Source: Nocardioidaceae bacterium | GTDB taxonomy: Bacteria > Actinomycetota > Actinomycetes > Propionibacteriales > Nocardioidaceae | Length of the DNA: 64,000 nt | Assembly (NCBI GenBank): GCA_018672315.1 | Contig: CP076053.1 | Span: 1,041,827 to 1,105,826 of the forward strand | Reading direction: 5' to 3' | Position numbers and translations under genes: made by a program | The notes under the pieces: generated by a model | What the model was told of the DNA's origin: nothing | The model's database searches: none | Seen by the model: only the letters and a program-made list of their open reading frames with translations | Shown: positions 17,864 to 26,773 of the stretch, one piece after another | Position numbering within the stretch: position 1 is the stretch's first letter | Layout: each line of letters begins with the position of its first letter

Positions 17864-18534
17864 GAGACCAGCTTCCGGGCGTGGGAGGCGACCGCGTCGG
17901 GACGGCGCAGGTAGAGGGGGTCCGGCGCGGTGCGCGGTGCCAGGCCCTCGACGACGACCCGGGCGAGCCAGCCCGCCGACGGGCGCTGCGGTCCCCCGGC
18001 GTCGAGGAGGTCGTCGGGGTAGAGCGCCGGACCGGCGCCGACGCACGGCACCGTACGCAGCTCCTCGGGCAGGTCTGCCGGCCGCGCCACCGACGGGTCG
18101 CCCTCGCGACGGCCCTGCGCGTCGTACACCGCGTGGTAGACCTCCTTGCGCCGCGCGTCGGTGGCCACGAGGAAGCGGCCGCGCACCGTTCCCTCCGCCT
18201 GCGCCTGCGCGGCGAGCACGTCGAGCGAGCACACGCCGTACGCCTCGATGCCGAGCACCGCTGCCAGGGTGCGGGCGGTGACCAGGCCGACGCGCAGCCC
18301 GGTGAAGGGGCCGGGCCCGGTGCCGACCGCGATCCCCGCCAGGTCGGTGCGTACGACGCCCGCGGTGGTCATCACCTGCTCCAGCAGCGGCGCCAGCAGC
18401 TCGCCGTGACGCATCGGGGTGTCCGCGACGGCCTCGGCGAGCACCTCGCCGCTGCCCTCGCCCGCCTCCTCGACGCGGCCGCTGTGGACGGCAGCGGTCA
18501 CCAGCGCGGTCGAGGTGTCGAGAGCGAGCAGCAC
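17860..18534 (-). CDS. tsaB: TsaB: t6A synthesis partner of TsaD
   Basis: TsaB/YeaZ-family protein of 224 aa that dimerises with TsaD to form the t6A-transferring complex. The N-terminus LLALDTSTALVTAAV and the block VGTGPGPFTGLRVGLVTA are diagnostic; C-terminal PLYLRRPDA fits the family. The start is GTG 18534 with no ribosome site, but a TAGCCT box stands 7 nt upstream, suggesting an additional leaderless transcript inside the operon. It lies 23 nt after tsaE. Confidence 0.95.
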   Translation of the reverse strand: MLLALDTSTALVTAAVHSGRVEEAGEGSGEVLAEAVADTPMRHGELLAPLLEQVMTTAGVVRTDLAGIAVGTGPGPFTGLRVGLVTARTLAAVLGIEAYGVCSLDVLAAQAQAEGTVRGRFLVATDARRKEVYHAVYDAQGRREGDPSVARPADLPEELRTVPCVGAGPALYPDDLLDAGGPQRPSAGWLARVVVEGLAPRTAPDPLYLRRPDAVASHARKLVS

Positions 18535-18541
18535 GACGGGA

Positions 18542-18547
18542 AGGCTA
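18542..18547 (-). promoter_or_regulatory. -10 box for possible leaderless tsaB transcript
   Basis: TAGCCT on the minus strand, 7 nt before GTG 18534. It lies in the 23-nt gap after tsaE. Confidence 0.5.
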
Positions 18548-18557
18548 TGCGAGGGAG

Positions 18558-19655
18558 TCAGGCCGGTGGCCGGCGCACGGGCTCCTCGACCGGCTGCGCG
18601 TCCTCGATCGATCGGACCAGTGCCGCGAGGCCCGCCCCGATCCACCGGTCGCCCACAGGGTTGATGCGGAAGCGTCGCGGCTCGTCGTCGAAGGTCTCCT
18701 CGGCGGTGAGGTCGACCGCGTCCGGGTGGTCCTCGGTGGGCCCGAGGCGCCCCTCCGCCGACGGTGCGCTGGGCGTCGAGCCTCGGTGTGCGTGGGGGCG
18801 GGTGTCCCCGCGCCACCGGGTGATCGATATCTCCAGCCGGGCGTCGGCGAGGTCCTCGGCGACGCCCTCCCCCCACTCCACGACCGTGACGGCCTCGTCG
18901 AATCGGGTGTCGAGGTCGAGGTCGTCGAGCTCGGGGGCACCACCGAGCCGGTACGCGTCGACGTGCACCAGGGACGGACCGTCGCCGGACGCGCGGTGCT
19001 CCCGGGAGATCACGAAGGTGGGCGAGGTGACCTGTCCGCGTACGCGCAGCCCCTCCCCGAGACCCTGGGTGAAGGTCGTCTTGCCGGCCCCCAGGTCGCC
19101 GGTGAGGATCACCAGGTCGCCCGGCAGCAGCCGCCAGGCGAGCCGACGGCCGAGGCGGCGGGTCTCCTCCGCGGTGTGGGTCGTGACCTCCACGGCGAAC
19201 AGCCTGGTCATCGACAGGAAGGGCCCCGTACGCCCCGTGACGTTGTAGAGCTGACGCCGCCAGAACGCGACCGTCTGCGGGAGGTCCGCGCGGGCCACGA
19301 TGTGCATGCCCTCGTAGCCGTTCAGGCGTGCGTGCGAGGCGGCGGCCCGGGTCAACCGCCCCGCCACACCGCCGCCCTGGACACCCGGGTGCACCGAGAC
19401 CCGCTCGAGGCTCAGCAGACGGCCGTGGTCGTTGAAGAGCAGCGCCCCGACCGTGCGGCCGTCCTGCCGCGCGATGAGACCGCCGGACTCGTCCAGCCGC
19501 GCGCGCACCACCTCGAGTCCCTCGACCAGCGCCGGCGGGGGCGGGTCGACAGCCGGACGCGCGGAGAACGCGGCGCGGATGACCTCGAAGACCTCCTCGG
19601 CGTCCGCCGACGTCGCGGCGAGCACCTCGATGGGAGGGGGCGGCGCGGGTGTCAC
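18558..19655 (-). CDS. tsaE: GNAT-TsaE fusion protein (t6A ATPase)
   Basis: A 365-aa two-domain protein. Residues 1-150 form a GNAT acetyltransferase-like domain with RVSVHPGVQGGGVAGRLTRA (about 86-105). Residues about 160-310 are TsaE, the P-loop ATPase of t6A synthesis, with TGDLGAGKTTFTQGL near 185-199, VTSPTFV, LVHVDAYRL and VEWGE. Ordinary TsaE is about 150 aa. The last 55 residues are a poorly conserved tail. The GTG start (19655) overlaps the alpha/beta-hydrolase stop by 4 nt. Both domains are in one uninterrupted frame, so this is a genuine fusion. The acetyltransferase substrate is unknown and is distinct from RimI encoded two genes downstream. Confidence 0.92.
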   Translation of the reverse strand: MTPAPPPPIEVLAATSADAEEVFEVIRAAFSARPAVDPPPPALVEGLEVVRARLDESGGLIARQDGRTVGALLFNDHGRLLSLERVSVHPGVQGGGVAGRLTRAAASHARLNGYEGMHIVARADLPQTVAFWRRQLYNVTGRTGPFLSMTRLFAVEVTTHTAEETRRLGRRLAWRLLPGDLVILTGDLGAGKTTFTQGLGEGLRVRGQVTSPTFVISREHRASGDGPSLVHVDAYRLGGAPELDDLDLDTRFDEAVTVVEWGEGVAEDLADARLEISITRWRGDTRPHAHRGSTPSAPSAEGRLGPTEDHPDAVDLTAEETFDDEPRRFRINPVGDRWIGAGLAALVRSIEDAQPVEEPVRRPPA

Positions 19656-20764
19656 GACCCCGAGCCGTCCGACCTGTCACGGCGCTTGCGTCGGCGTAGG
19701 CGGTCCCGCCACGTCGTCGCATCGTGCTCACCGCGCTCCACGGCCGCCAGGAGGTCGTCCAGGGCCCGGTCGACGGTGTGCTCCCGCTCCATGATCACCA
19801 TGTGGCCCGCCCCGTCGACCTCGACGAGCTCGGCCCACGGCATCATCTCGGCGAGCGTGCGACTGTGCTCGATGCTGGTGAGCTTGTCGTCGGTGCCGCA
19901 GATGATCGAGGTCGGCACCTCCGAGAGAGCGTCCAGCACGTCGTACTTGTCGAGGTCTCCGAAGTTCGGGAAGAACGAGGAGATGACGTCGAACGTCGTC
20001 TGCCCGATCATGTCGTCGACGTAGTCGAGCACCTCGGTCGACACATCGGAGCCGAAGGCGTAGTGGTCGGTGATGACGCGTTGCACCGGGGAGCCGGTCT
20101 TGCGCAGCACGTCGACGAACCGCGAGCCCCGGGCGAGCGTGGCCACCCCCTGGTCCGCGACCTTCGAGGTCAGCCGGCGGGGCAGCCACGGCACGACGAT
20201 CTTGCTGGGGGTGAGGCCCCCGGCCGTGGTGCTGATGAGAGCCACCCCCTTCACGACCGGGCCGAAGGCCTCGGGGTGCTCCTCCGCGTACGCCATGATC
20301 GACATGCCGCCCATCGAGTGGCCCACCAGCACGACCGGCTGGTCCGGGGCGGCGTGCTGCAGGACCCGGTGCAGGTCGTCGCCGAGCTGGTCGATCGTCG
20401 CGTTCTCGTCCTCGGAGCTGTCCGAGCGACCGTGGGAGCGCTGGTCGTAGAGCACGACCCGGTGGCGCCCGCGCAGGTGAGCGCGCTGGTAGTGCCAGCA
20501 GTCCAGGTTGAGCACGTAGCCGTGCACGAGGACGACGGTGGGGCCGGTCGCCGCCTCGTCGGGCTCGTCGATCTCGACGTGCAGGCCGACACCGTCGCTC
20601 GCCACCACCGTGCTGACCTCACCACGCAGCGACCCGAGGTCCTCGACGTGCCCCTCGCGGGCGGCGATGCGCCGGCTCTGCCGGGCCACGCCGCCCACCG
20701 CGACACCGACGCCGGCGACGCCGAGTGCTGCCAGTCCGCCGGCGATCCGGCCGCGGGCGCTCAT
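19652..20764 (-). CDS. Alpha/beta hydrolase with N-terminal membrane segment
   Basis: Alpha/beta-hydrolase fold protein of 370 aa. A hydrophobic segment at about 7-27 suggests membrane anchoring or export. The oxyanion region VLVHGYVLN, nucleophile elbow VGHSMGGMS, acid ICGTDDKLT and histidine GAGHMVI make a complete catalytic triad. The ATG at 20764 overlaps the alr stop (ATGA). Substrate unknown; esterase, lipase or peptidase activity are all possible. It lies between alr and tsaE in a tightly packed operon, a common order in actinobacteria. Confidence 0.9.
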   Translation of the reverse strand: MSARGRIAGGLAALGVAGVGVAVGGVARQSRRIAAREGHVEDLGSLRGEVSTVVASDGVGLHVEIDEPDEAATGPTVVLVHGYVLNLDCWHYQRAHLRGRHRVVLYDQRSHGRSDSSEDENATIDQLGDDLHRVLQHAAPDQPVVLVGHSMGGMSIMAYAEEHPEAFGPVVKGVALISTTAGGLTPSKIVVPWLPRRLTSKVADQGVATLARGSRFVDVLRKTGSPVQRVITDHYAFGSDVSTEVLDYVDDMIGQTTFDVISSFFPNFGDLDKYDVLDALSEVPTSIICGTDDKLTSIEHSRTLAEMMPWAELVEVDGAGHMVIMEREHTVDRALDDLLAAVERGEHDATTWRDRLRRRKRRDRSDGSGS

Positions 20765-21915
20765 GAGTCCTCCTCGCTGTCGATGAACCGGCGGGCGAGA
20801 CGTCCGCCCATGCCGGTCAGGATCTCGTAGTCGATCGTGCCGGCGGCCACCGCCCAGTCGTGGGCACTCGGTGCGCCGGTCGCGGGGTCGCCGAAGAGCA
20901 CGACCTCGTCCCCGGGCGCCGCGTGCAGGTCGGCGACGTCGAGCACCACCTGGTCCATGCACACGCGGCCCAGCACCGTGCGCTGCTCGTCGGCGACCAG
21001 CATGGGCACCGGCGCCGGGCCATGACGTGGCACGCCGTCGGCGTACCCGACGGGCACCAGGCCGACGGTGGTCGGCTCCTCGAGCACGTGCGTGTGCCCG
21101 TAGGAGACCCCGTCGCCCGCCTCAGCTCTCTTGGTCAGCGCGAGCCTGCTGCGCACGGTCATCGCGGGCCGCAGTCCGAGATCCTCCGAGGTCGCCACGG
21201 CGGGGGCCGGCGCACGCCCATAGATCGCGATGCCGCAGCGCACGAGGTCGTACCGCAACGACGGGTGGTGCAGCGTGCCGGCGGAGTTCGCGAGGTGGCG
21301 TACGCGGGGCTCCAGCCCGACGTCACGAGCGAGGGTGCACGCCTCCTCGAAGGCCGCGTGCTGCGCCGCGTTGGCCGGGTGCCCGGGCTCGTCGGCGCAC
21401 GCCAGGTGCGACCACAGGCCGACGACGTCGACCAGGCCGGCATCCTGCGCCGAGCGGCAGGCCTCGAAGAGCTCGCGCCACCAGCGCCGCGCCTCGCCTC
21501 CGCGCGTCAGGCCCGTGTCGACCTTGATGTGGATGCGCGCGGGGACGCCGACAGCCTCGACCGCCTGGACCGTCGACCGCAGCTCGGACCTGCTGTAGAC
21601 CGCGACGTCGATGCCCGTCTCGACCGCGGGCGACCGTTCGACGTGACGTGGGATCAGCCACGCGAGCAGCGGGCCCTCATCGCCCGCCTCCCGCAGGGCG
21701 ATCGCCTCGCCGAGCGTGGCGACACCGATCCACTCCGCCCCCGCCTGTCGGGCGGCAGCGGCGACCTCGGCCATGCCGTGGCCGTAGCCGTCGGCCTTCA
21801 CCACCACCATCAGCGGGACCCCGGCGACCTGTCGAAGCAGGCGTACGTTGTGCCTCACCGCCGCGAGATCCACGACGATCTCGCCAGGGGCGTAGGCGGG
21901 GTCGAGGCCGGGCAT
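20761..21915 (-). CDS. alr: Alanine racemase
   Basis: PLP-dependent racemase supplying D-alanine for peptidoglycan, 384 aa. The PLP lysine (about K40) is in VVVKADGYGHG, and the catalytic tyrosine is in DGVSYGHTH. RVCMDQVVLDV and the C-terminal YEILTGMGGRLARR also fit. ATG 21915 was preferred because GGGAGG lies 9 nt upstream; the in-frame ATG at 21924 directly abuts that box. It is probably transcribed with nnr upstream and the hydrolase-tsaE-tsaB-rimI-tsaD genes downstream. Confidence 0.96.
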   Translation of the reverse strand: MPGLDPAYAPGEIVVDLAAVRHNVRLLRQVAGVPLMVVVKADGYGHGMAEVAAAARQAGAEWIGVATLGEAIALREAGDEGPLLAWLIPRHVERSPAVETGIDVAVYSRSELRSTVQAVEAVGVPARIHIKVDTGLTRGGEARRWWRELFEACRSAQDAGLVDVVGLWSHLACADEPGHPANAAQHAAFEEACTLARDVGLEPRVRHLANSAGTLHHPSLRYDLVRCGIAIYGRAPAPAVATSEDLGLRPAMTVRSRLALTKRAEAGDGVSYGHTHVLEEPTTVGLVPVGYADGVPRHGPAPVPMLVADEQRTVLGRVCMDQVVLDVADLHAAPGDEVVLFGDPATGAPSAHDWAVAAGTIDYEILTGMGGRLARRFIDSEEDS

Positions 21916-21982
21916 GGAGGTCATCCTCCCAGGTCGCGTGCCCTCGGGTGGGGTGGCGGCGGCCACGCGGGCCGCCTGTCCG

Positions 21983-23422
21983 TCAGGCCAGCCGGCGCAG
22001 CACCGTACGGATGCCCGGCACGAGGTCGCCGGCGACCAGCGGGCCGGCAGGCGAGCGCCGCCGGGAGATCTCCGCGGCCCGTCCGTGGACCCAGGCCCCG
22101 ACCGAGCCCGCGTCGAAGGGGTCGAGCCCGGCGGCGAGCAGCGCACCGACGAGTCCGGCCAGCACGTCGCCGGAGCCCGCGGTCGCCAGCCACGGGGTGC
22201 CGGTAGTATTGACCCGCACGGCTCCGTCGGGGCGGGCGACGAGCGTACGAGGGCCCTTCAGCAGCACCGTGCAGTCGAAGGTCTCGGCCGCCCGGCGGGC
22301 GTGGGCCAGCGGCTCGGCCTCGACCTCCGCGCGCTCCACGCCCAGCAGCGCGGCGAGCTCGCCCGCGTGGGGGGTCAGCACCGCCGGCACGCCGGGTGGA
22401 CCGTCGAGGTGCGCGAGAGCGTCGGCGTCGATGCAGAGCGGCACCTCGTCGCCGCGTGCCTCCTCGAGCGCCTGTGCGGCGTCGGCGCCACCGCCGGAGC
22501 CGACCGTCCACGCCTGCACCCGACCGGCCCCGACGACCTCCGGGTGGTCCCGGTTCACCTCGTCGCGGGCGCCTCCGACGTAGCGCACCATGCCGGCCAG
22601 CCCGCAGCTCGCCCCGCCGACGCTGAGCACCGCCGCGCCCGGGAACTCCGCCGACCCGGTGCGTACGCCGATGACACCCCGCCCGTACTTCTGGTCGTGG
22701 CGTCCCGCGCGCGGGAGCAGGCGGCGGACGTCGTCGCGACCGAGCGCCGTCACCGGGGCCGCGGGTGTCTCGAGACCGATGTCGACGAGGCGCACCTGCC
22801 CGCACCGGCTCGCCGCGGGCTCCACGAGGTGGCAGGTCTTGTGCGTGCCGAACGTGACCGTGAGGTCGGCGTCGAGCACCGCCGCGGGATCGGGTGAGCC
22901 GTCGTCGTGCCGGGGGACGGTGCCCTCGTCCACGCCGAGCCCCGAGGGAAGGTCGACGGCGACCACGGGAGGCAGTCCGCCGTGCCTCTCACGCACCCCC
23001 GCGACGACGGCTCGTGCGTCCTCTCGCAACCCGCCCGTCGCACCGATGCCGACGATGCCGTCGACGAGCACGTGGGGCGTCCGGGTGGCTGCCGCCTGCT
23101 CGGTGACGCGACCCCCGGCAGCTCGCAGCGCCGCCAGGCCCTGCGCGTGAGCCTTGTCCGGCGAGAGCAGGAGCGCCTCCACCCCGACCCCGCGTCGGGC
23201 GAGCCAGGCACCCGCGAAGAGCGCGTCGCCGCCGTTGTCGCCGGACCCGACGAGCAGCAGCACCTGCCTGCCGTACGTGCCGCCCGCGCACTCGGTGAGG
23301 AACCGCGCGATCTCGTGCGCGAGGCCGGTGGCGGCGCGCTGCATCAAGGCGCCCTCGGGCAGGCGCTCCATCAGGTCGGACTCGGCGGCACGGACCTGCT
23401 CGACGGTGTGGGCATCACGCAT
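21983..23422 (-). CDS. nnr: Bifunctional NAD(P)H-hydrate repair enzyme
   Basis: A 479-aa fusion of NAD(P)H-hydrate epimerase (YjeF N-domain, about residues 1-210) and ADP-dependent (S)-NAD(P)H-hydrate dehydratase (C-domain, about 225-479). It repairs hydrated NADH/NADPH. The epimerase part shows VGSGDNGGDALFAGAWLA and VAVDLPSGLGVDEG. The dehydratase part shows LTPHAGELAALLG and the catalytic-aspartate block TAGSGDVLAGLVGALLAAG. It is the likely first gene of the operon running to tsaD. Confidence 0.95.
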   Translation of the reverse strand: MRDAHTVEQVRAAESDLMERLPEGALMQRAATGLAHEIARFLTECAGGTYGRQVLLLVGSGDNGGDALFAGAWLARRGVGVEALLLSPDKAHAQGLAALRAAGGRVTEQAAATRTPHVLVDGIVGIGATGGLREDARAVVAGVRERHGGLPPVVAVDLPSGLGVDEGTVPRHDDGSPDPAAVLDADLTVTFGTHKTCHLVEPAASRCGQVRLVDIGLETPAAPVTALGRDDVRRLLPRAGRHDQKYGRGVIGVRTGSAEFPGAAVLSVGGASCGLAGMVRYVGGARDEVNRDHPEVVGAGRVQAWTVGSGGGADAAQALEEARGDEVPLCIDADALAHLDGPPGVPAVLTPHAGELAALLGVERAEVEAEPLAHARRAAETFDCTVLLKGPRTLVARPDGAVRVNTTGTPWLATAGSGDVLAGLVGALLAAGLDPFDAGSVGAWVHGRAAEISRRRSPAGPLVAGDLVPGIRTVLRRLA

Positions 23423-23452
23423 GACCCCACCGTGCCCAGGGCTCTCCTCCGC

Positions 23453-23512
23453 GACTCACGTCGGGGTCGTGAGTCCACAGCCACCGTCTCTCGGCCGTGT
23501 TGGACTCACGAC
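23453..23512. repeat. Repeats of a GTCGTGAGTCC-type motif, left of DUF559 gene
   Basis: GACTCACG (23453-23460) and CGTGAGTC (23468-23475) form an 8-bp stem with a 7-nt loop; another copy, GGACTCACGAC, is at 23502-23512. Matching copies flank the other end of the gene at 24375-24421. The surrounding 158-base gap shows no other feature. Confidence 0.75.
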
Positions 23513-23580
23513 TCCGACCAGATGCACGGCCTGTGGATGAGTCGGCCGACCGTTGCCGCGTTGGACCCACACTCTCGGAC

Positions 23581-24381
23581 ATGAACCTCGGGCACTTGGT
23601 CGAACAGCAGGACGGCATCGTCGCCAGACGACAGCTTCGTGCGCTGGGCATCGACTCACGGGTCGTCGCTCGCCGGCTGAACAGTGGTCGGTGGGTTCGC
23701 GCCTCCAGTCAGGTCGTCTGCACCACCACGGGTCGACCCACGCGCGAGCAGCGCCGGTGGGGCGCCGTCCTGCACCCTCCCGAGCCGGCGCTCCTCACGG
23801 GTCTGGCTGCTCTCGAGGCACGCGGACTGCGCGGCTGGTCTCGCGAGTCGATCGACGTGCTCGTGCCCGCTCGCACGACTGTGCGCCCCGCCCCCTGGGC
23901 CCGTCATCGGCGCACCCGTCGGTCCCTCCACGACCTGGCGGACCACCGTTCGACCAACCCGGTGAGGCTCCACGCCGAGCTGACCGCCCTCGCCCCGCTG
24001 CGGCGAGCCGCCGACATCAGGGAGTGGCTGACGGATCTGGCGGGCGGCTCGCAGTCGGCAAACGAACGGGACGTGCTCATCCTCTGTCGCCGCCACGGTC
24101 TCGTCACGCCCCGCCGTCAGATCTCCCGCGCCGACGCCCACGGCGTCCGACGATGGACCGATTGCGAGTGGGAGCTGGCAGACGGGCGCACCCTCGTCCT
24201 CGAAGTCGACGGTCATCTCCATCGCGAGGCCCGGACGTGGCAGGTCGACATCAAGCGCACGCGCGGGCTGACCACGCAGGACCGGGTCATCGTGCGCTGC
24301 ACGCCCTTCGAGGTCAGGCACGAGACGGGCGAACTCGCCGATGATCTGCGTCGACTTGGCGTCCCGATCATCGAGTCGTGA
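23581..24381 (+). CDS. AbiEi-like/DUF559 family protein
   Basis: Protein of 266 aa from ATG 23581. The N-terminal part (LVEQQDGIVARRQLRALGI...RRLNSGRWVRAS) is a winged helix-turn-helix like that of type IV antitoxin AbiEi. The middle part is Arg-rich. The C-terminus has the DUF559-like core CEWELADGRTLVLEVDGHLH and RVIVRCTPFEVRHE. No toxin gene lies beside it, so a toxin-antitoxin role is not supported; it looks like the abundant solitary actinobacterial members. The gene stands alone, oriented against its neighbours, and is bracketed by copies of the GTCGTGAGTCC motif, one of which contains its stop codon. Function unknown. Confidence 0.8.
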   Translation: MNLGHLVEQQDGIVARRQLRALGIDSRVVARRLNSGRWVRASSQVVCTTTGRPTREQRRWGAVLHPPEPALLTGLAALEARGLRGWSRESIDVLVPARTTVRPAPWARHRRTRRSLHDLADHRSTNPVRLHAELTALAPLRRAADIREWLTDLAGGSQSANERDVLILCRRHGLVTPRRQISRADAHGVRRWTDCEWELADGRTLVLEVDGHLHREARTWQVDIKRTRGLTTQDRVIVRCTPFEVRHETGELADDLRRLGVPIIES

Positions 24382-24421
24382 GTCCGACAGCACCGGAACC
24401 CGGCGTCGGCAGACTCACGAC
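24375..24421. repeat. Inverted repeat at 3' end of DUF559 gene, probable terminator
   Basis: GTCGTGAGTCC (24375-24385) and GACTCACGAC (24412-24421) can pair around a roughly 26-nt loop. The first arm includes the stop codon of the DUF559 gene. It is the same motif as on the left flank. Confidence 0.7.
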
Positions 24422-24430
24422 CCGGGTGGG

Positions 24431-24784
24431 TCAGGCCGACTCGACGACGACGTAGGCGGTCGCGATCCCTGCGTCGTGGCTCAACGACAGGTGCGTACGC
24501 GAGCCGCCCGCCCGTTCCAGCGCCTCCTGCACCGTGCCCCGCAGGGTGAACCGCGGCGCTCCCGAGGCTTCGAGGACCACCTCGCAGTCGTGCCACGCCA
24601 TGCCCGCGGGAGCACCCAGAGCCTTCGCGAGCGCCTCCTTCGCGGCGAACCGCGCCGCCTGCGACTCGACGGCGAGCGCGCGCTCCGCGGGGGTCAGCAC
24701 CCGCGCGGCGAGCTCGGGCGTACGCGCCAGGGCGCGCTCGAAGCGCGCCAGGTCGACGACGTCGACCCCGATGCCGACGATCAC
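24431..24784 (-). CDS. acpS: Holo-[acyl-carrier-protein] synthase
   Basis: 4'-phosphopantetheinyl transferase that activates acyl carrier protein, 117 aa. Both family motifs are present: [13 protein letters not shown] at the N-terminus, with its metal-binding aspartate, and [14 protein letters not shown] in the middle. [18 protein letters not shown] closes the fold. It starts at GTG 24784, only 7 nt after the glmS stop, and is probably co-transcribed with glmS. A longer upstream frame overlaps glmS and is not credible. Confidence 0.95.
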   Translation of the reverse strand: MIVGIGVDVVDLARFERALARTPELAARVLTPAERALAVESQAARFAAKEALAKALGAPAGMAWHDCEVVLEASGAPRFTLRGTVQEALERAGGSRTHLSLSHDAGIATAYVVVESA

Positions 24785-24791
24785 GCGCGGC

Positions 24792-26636
24792 TCACTCGAC
24801 GGTGACCGACTTCGCGAGGTTGCGCGGCTGGTCGACGTCGTGACCCTTGACGGTGGCGAGCTCGCACGCGAAGAGCTGCAGCGGCACCACGGCCACGAGC
24901 GACTGCAGCAACGTGGGCACCCGCGGCAGACGGATGAAGGTGTCGGCGTACCGCTCGACGTCGACGTCGCCGTCCTGGGCCAGCACGATGGTGCGGGCGC
25001 CACGGGCGCGCACCTCCTGGATGGCCGAGATCATCTTGTCGTGCAGCTCGTCGCGACCCGGGGGCGGGACGATGCAGAAGACCGGCATGCCCTCGTCGAT
25101 CAGGGCGATCGGTCCGTGCTTGAGCTCGCCGGCGGCGAAACCCTCGGCATGGATGTACGCCAGCTCCTTGAGCTTCAGGGCTCCCTCGAGGGCCACCGGG
25201 TAGCCGGAGTGCCTGCCGAGGAACAGCACGGTCTGCGCGTTCTCCAGCTCACGCGCGAGCTCGTAGACCGCCTCGGCGTCGTCGAGAACCGTCTGCAGGT
25301 GGTCCGGCATGCGCTGCAGCTGCTCGACCATCGAGGCGATCTCGTCGCCGTACAGGGTGCCGCGCACCTGCGCCAGGAACAGGCCCAGCAACGAGCAGGC
25401 CACCAGCTGGGTCAGGAAACCCTTCGTCGAGGCCACGCCGATCTCCGGCCCCGCGTGGGTGTAGATCACCGCGTCGGACTCGCGCGGGATCGTGGCTCCG
25501 TTGGTGTTGCAGATCGCCAGCACCCGCGCCCGCTGCTCCTTGGCGTGCCGGATCGCCATCAGGGTGTCGGCGGTCTCGCCGGACTGGCTGATGGCCACCA
25601 CGAGCGTGTTGCGGGTCAGGATCGGGTCGCGGTAGCGGAACTCGTGGGCGAGCTCGACCTCGCACGGGATGCGCGTCCAGTGCTCGATCGCGTACTTCGC
25701 GACCAGACCCGCGTAGAAGGCGGTGCCGCACGCGGTGATGATGATCTTGTCGACGTCGCGCAGCTCCTCCTCGCTCATCCGGATCTCGTCGAGCTGCAGC
25801 CTGCCGCGGTTGTCGTGCCGCCCCAGCAACGAGTCCCCGACGCAGCGGGGCTGCTCGAAGATCTCCTTGCGCATGAACCAGTCGAAGCCGTCCTTCTCCG
25901 CCGCCGTGAGGTCCCAGTCGACCGAGTAGCGCGTGCCCTCGGCGGGCTTGCCCTCGAAGTCGGTGACCTCCACGGAGTCGGCGGTGATGGTGACGACCTG
26001 GTCCTGCCCCAGCTCCAGCGCCTCGGTGGTGTGCTCGATGAAGGCGGCCACGTCCGAGCCCAGGAAGTTCTCCCCGTCGCCCAGACCCACCACGAGCGGT
26101 GAGTTGCGACGGGCCGCCACCACCCGGCTCGGGTCCTGGGCATCGACCGCGACGAGGGTGAAGGCACCCCTCAGCCGCCGGCAGGCCGCCTGCATGGCCG
26201 TGGTGAGGTCACCGCTCTTCTCCAGCTCGACCTCGACGACGTGGCTCGCGACCTCGGTGTCGGTGTCGCTGAGCAGGTCGTGCCCCGCCGCCTCCAGCTC
26301 GGCGGTGAGGGCGGAGAAGTTCTCGATGATGCCGTTGTGCACGAGCGCGACCCGCTTGGTGTTGCCCAGGTGCGGGTGCGCGTTGTTGTCGGTCGGCGGC
26401 CCGTGGGTGGCCCACCGGGTGTGGCCGATGCCCGTCGTCGAGGCCGGCAGCGGCGCGGCGTCGAGGGCATCCACGAGGTTGGCCAGCTTGCCCGCACGCT
26501 TGTCGCAGGAGATCTCCCCGTCGGCAACGATCGCGACGCCCGCGGAGTCGTACCCGCGGTACTCCAGACGCCGCAACCCCCCGACGACGACGTCGCAGGC
26601 CTGCTTGCTGCCGACGTACCCCACGATTCCGCACAT
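24792..26636 (-). CDS. glmS: Glutamine-fructose-6-phosphate aminotransferase
   Basis: Makes glucosamine 6-phosphate from fructose 6-phosphate and glutamine, the entry to amino-sugar and cell-wall precursors; 614 aa. The start MCGIVGYVG exposes catalytic Cys2 of the class II amidotransferase domain (1-235), with GHTRWATHG and HNGIIENF. Two SIS domains follow, with [21 protein letters not shown] and the C-terminal [16 protein letters not shown] 26636 lies 8 nt after a TAGAAT box without a ribosome site, so it is probably near-leaderless. GlmM, the next enzyme of the pathway, is at 29303-30658. Confidence 0.98.
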   Translation of the reverse strand: MCGIVGYVGSKQACDVVVGGLRRLEYRGYDSAGVAIVADGEISCDKRAGKLANLVDALDAAPLPASTTGIGHTRWATHGPPTDNNAHPHLGNTKRVALVHNGIIENFSALTAELEAAGHDLLSDTDTEVASHVVEVELEKSGDLTTAMQAACRRLRGAFTLVAVDAQDPSRVVAARRNSPLVVGLGDGENFLGSDVAAFIEHTTEALELGQDQVVTITADSVEVTDFEGKPAEGTRYSVDWDLTAAEKDGFDWFMRKEIFEQPRCVGDSLLGRHDNRGRLQLDEIRMSEEELRDVDKIIITACGTAFYAGLVAKYAIEHWTRIPCEVELAHEFRYRDPILTRNTLVVAISQSGETADTLMAIRHAKEQRARVLAICNTNGATIPRESDAVIYTHAGPEIGVASTKGFLTQLVACSLLGLFLAQVRGTLYGDEIASMVEQLQRMPDHLQTVLDDAEAVYELARELENAQTVLFLGRHSGYPVALEGALKLKELAYIHAEGFAAGELKHGPIALIDEGMPVFCIVPPPGRDELHDKMISAIQEVRARGARTIVLAQDGDVDVERYADTFIRLPRVPTLLQSLVAVVPLQLFACELATVKGHDVDQPRNLAKSVTVE

Positions 26637-26644
26637 GGACCGGG

Positions 26645-26650
26645 ATTCTA
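26645..26650 (-). promoter_or_regulatory. -10 box upstream of glmS
   Basis: TAGAAT on the minus strand, 8 nt before the glmS ATG, with no Shine-Dalgarno between. Confidence 0.55.
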
Positions 26651-26673
26651 GGGCGCGTCGGGGCCGCCACGTC

Positions 26674-26731
26674 CCCGCCGGGCCCGGCGGGACCCCCACC
26701 GACGCCATGACGTGACGCGGACGTGACGCGG
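26674..26731. repeat. Palindrome and direct repeat in glmS-coaA divergent region
   Basis: A perfect 18-bp palindrome, CCCGCCGGGCCCGGCGGG (26674-26691), and two adjacent copies of the 11-mer ACGTGACGCGG (26710-26731) lie in the 137-base space between the divergent glmS and coaA genes. Either could be a regulator site; neither is recognised. Confidence 0.6.
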
Positions 26732-26773
26732 CGTACGGCGCCCTCCCCCCTCGGTGTGGAAAAGTCGCGCTCC

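Noticed and set aside
23581-24381. AbiE-type toxin-antitoxin system
   Set aside because: Only an AbiEi-like N-terminus is seen; no AbiEii nucleotidyltransferase toxin lies nearby.
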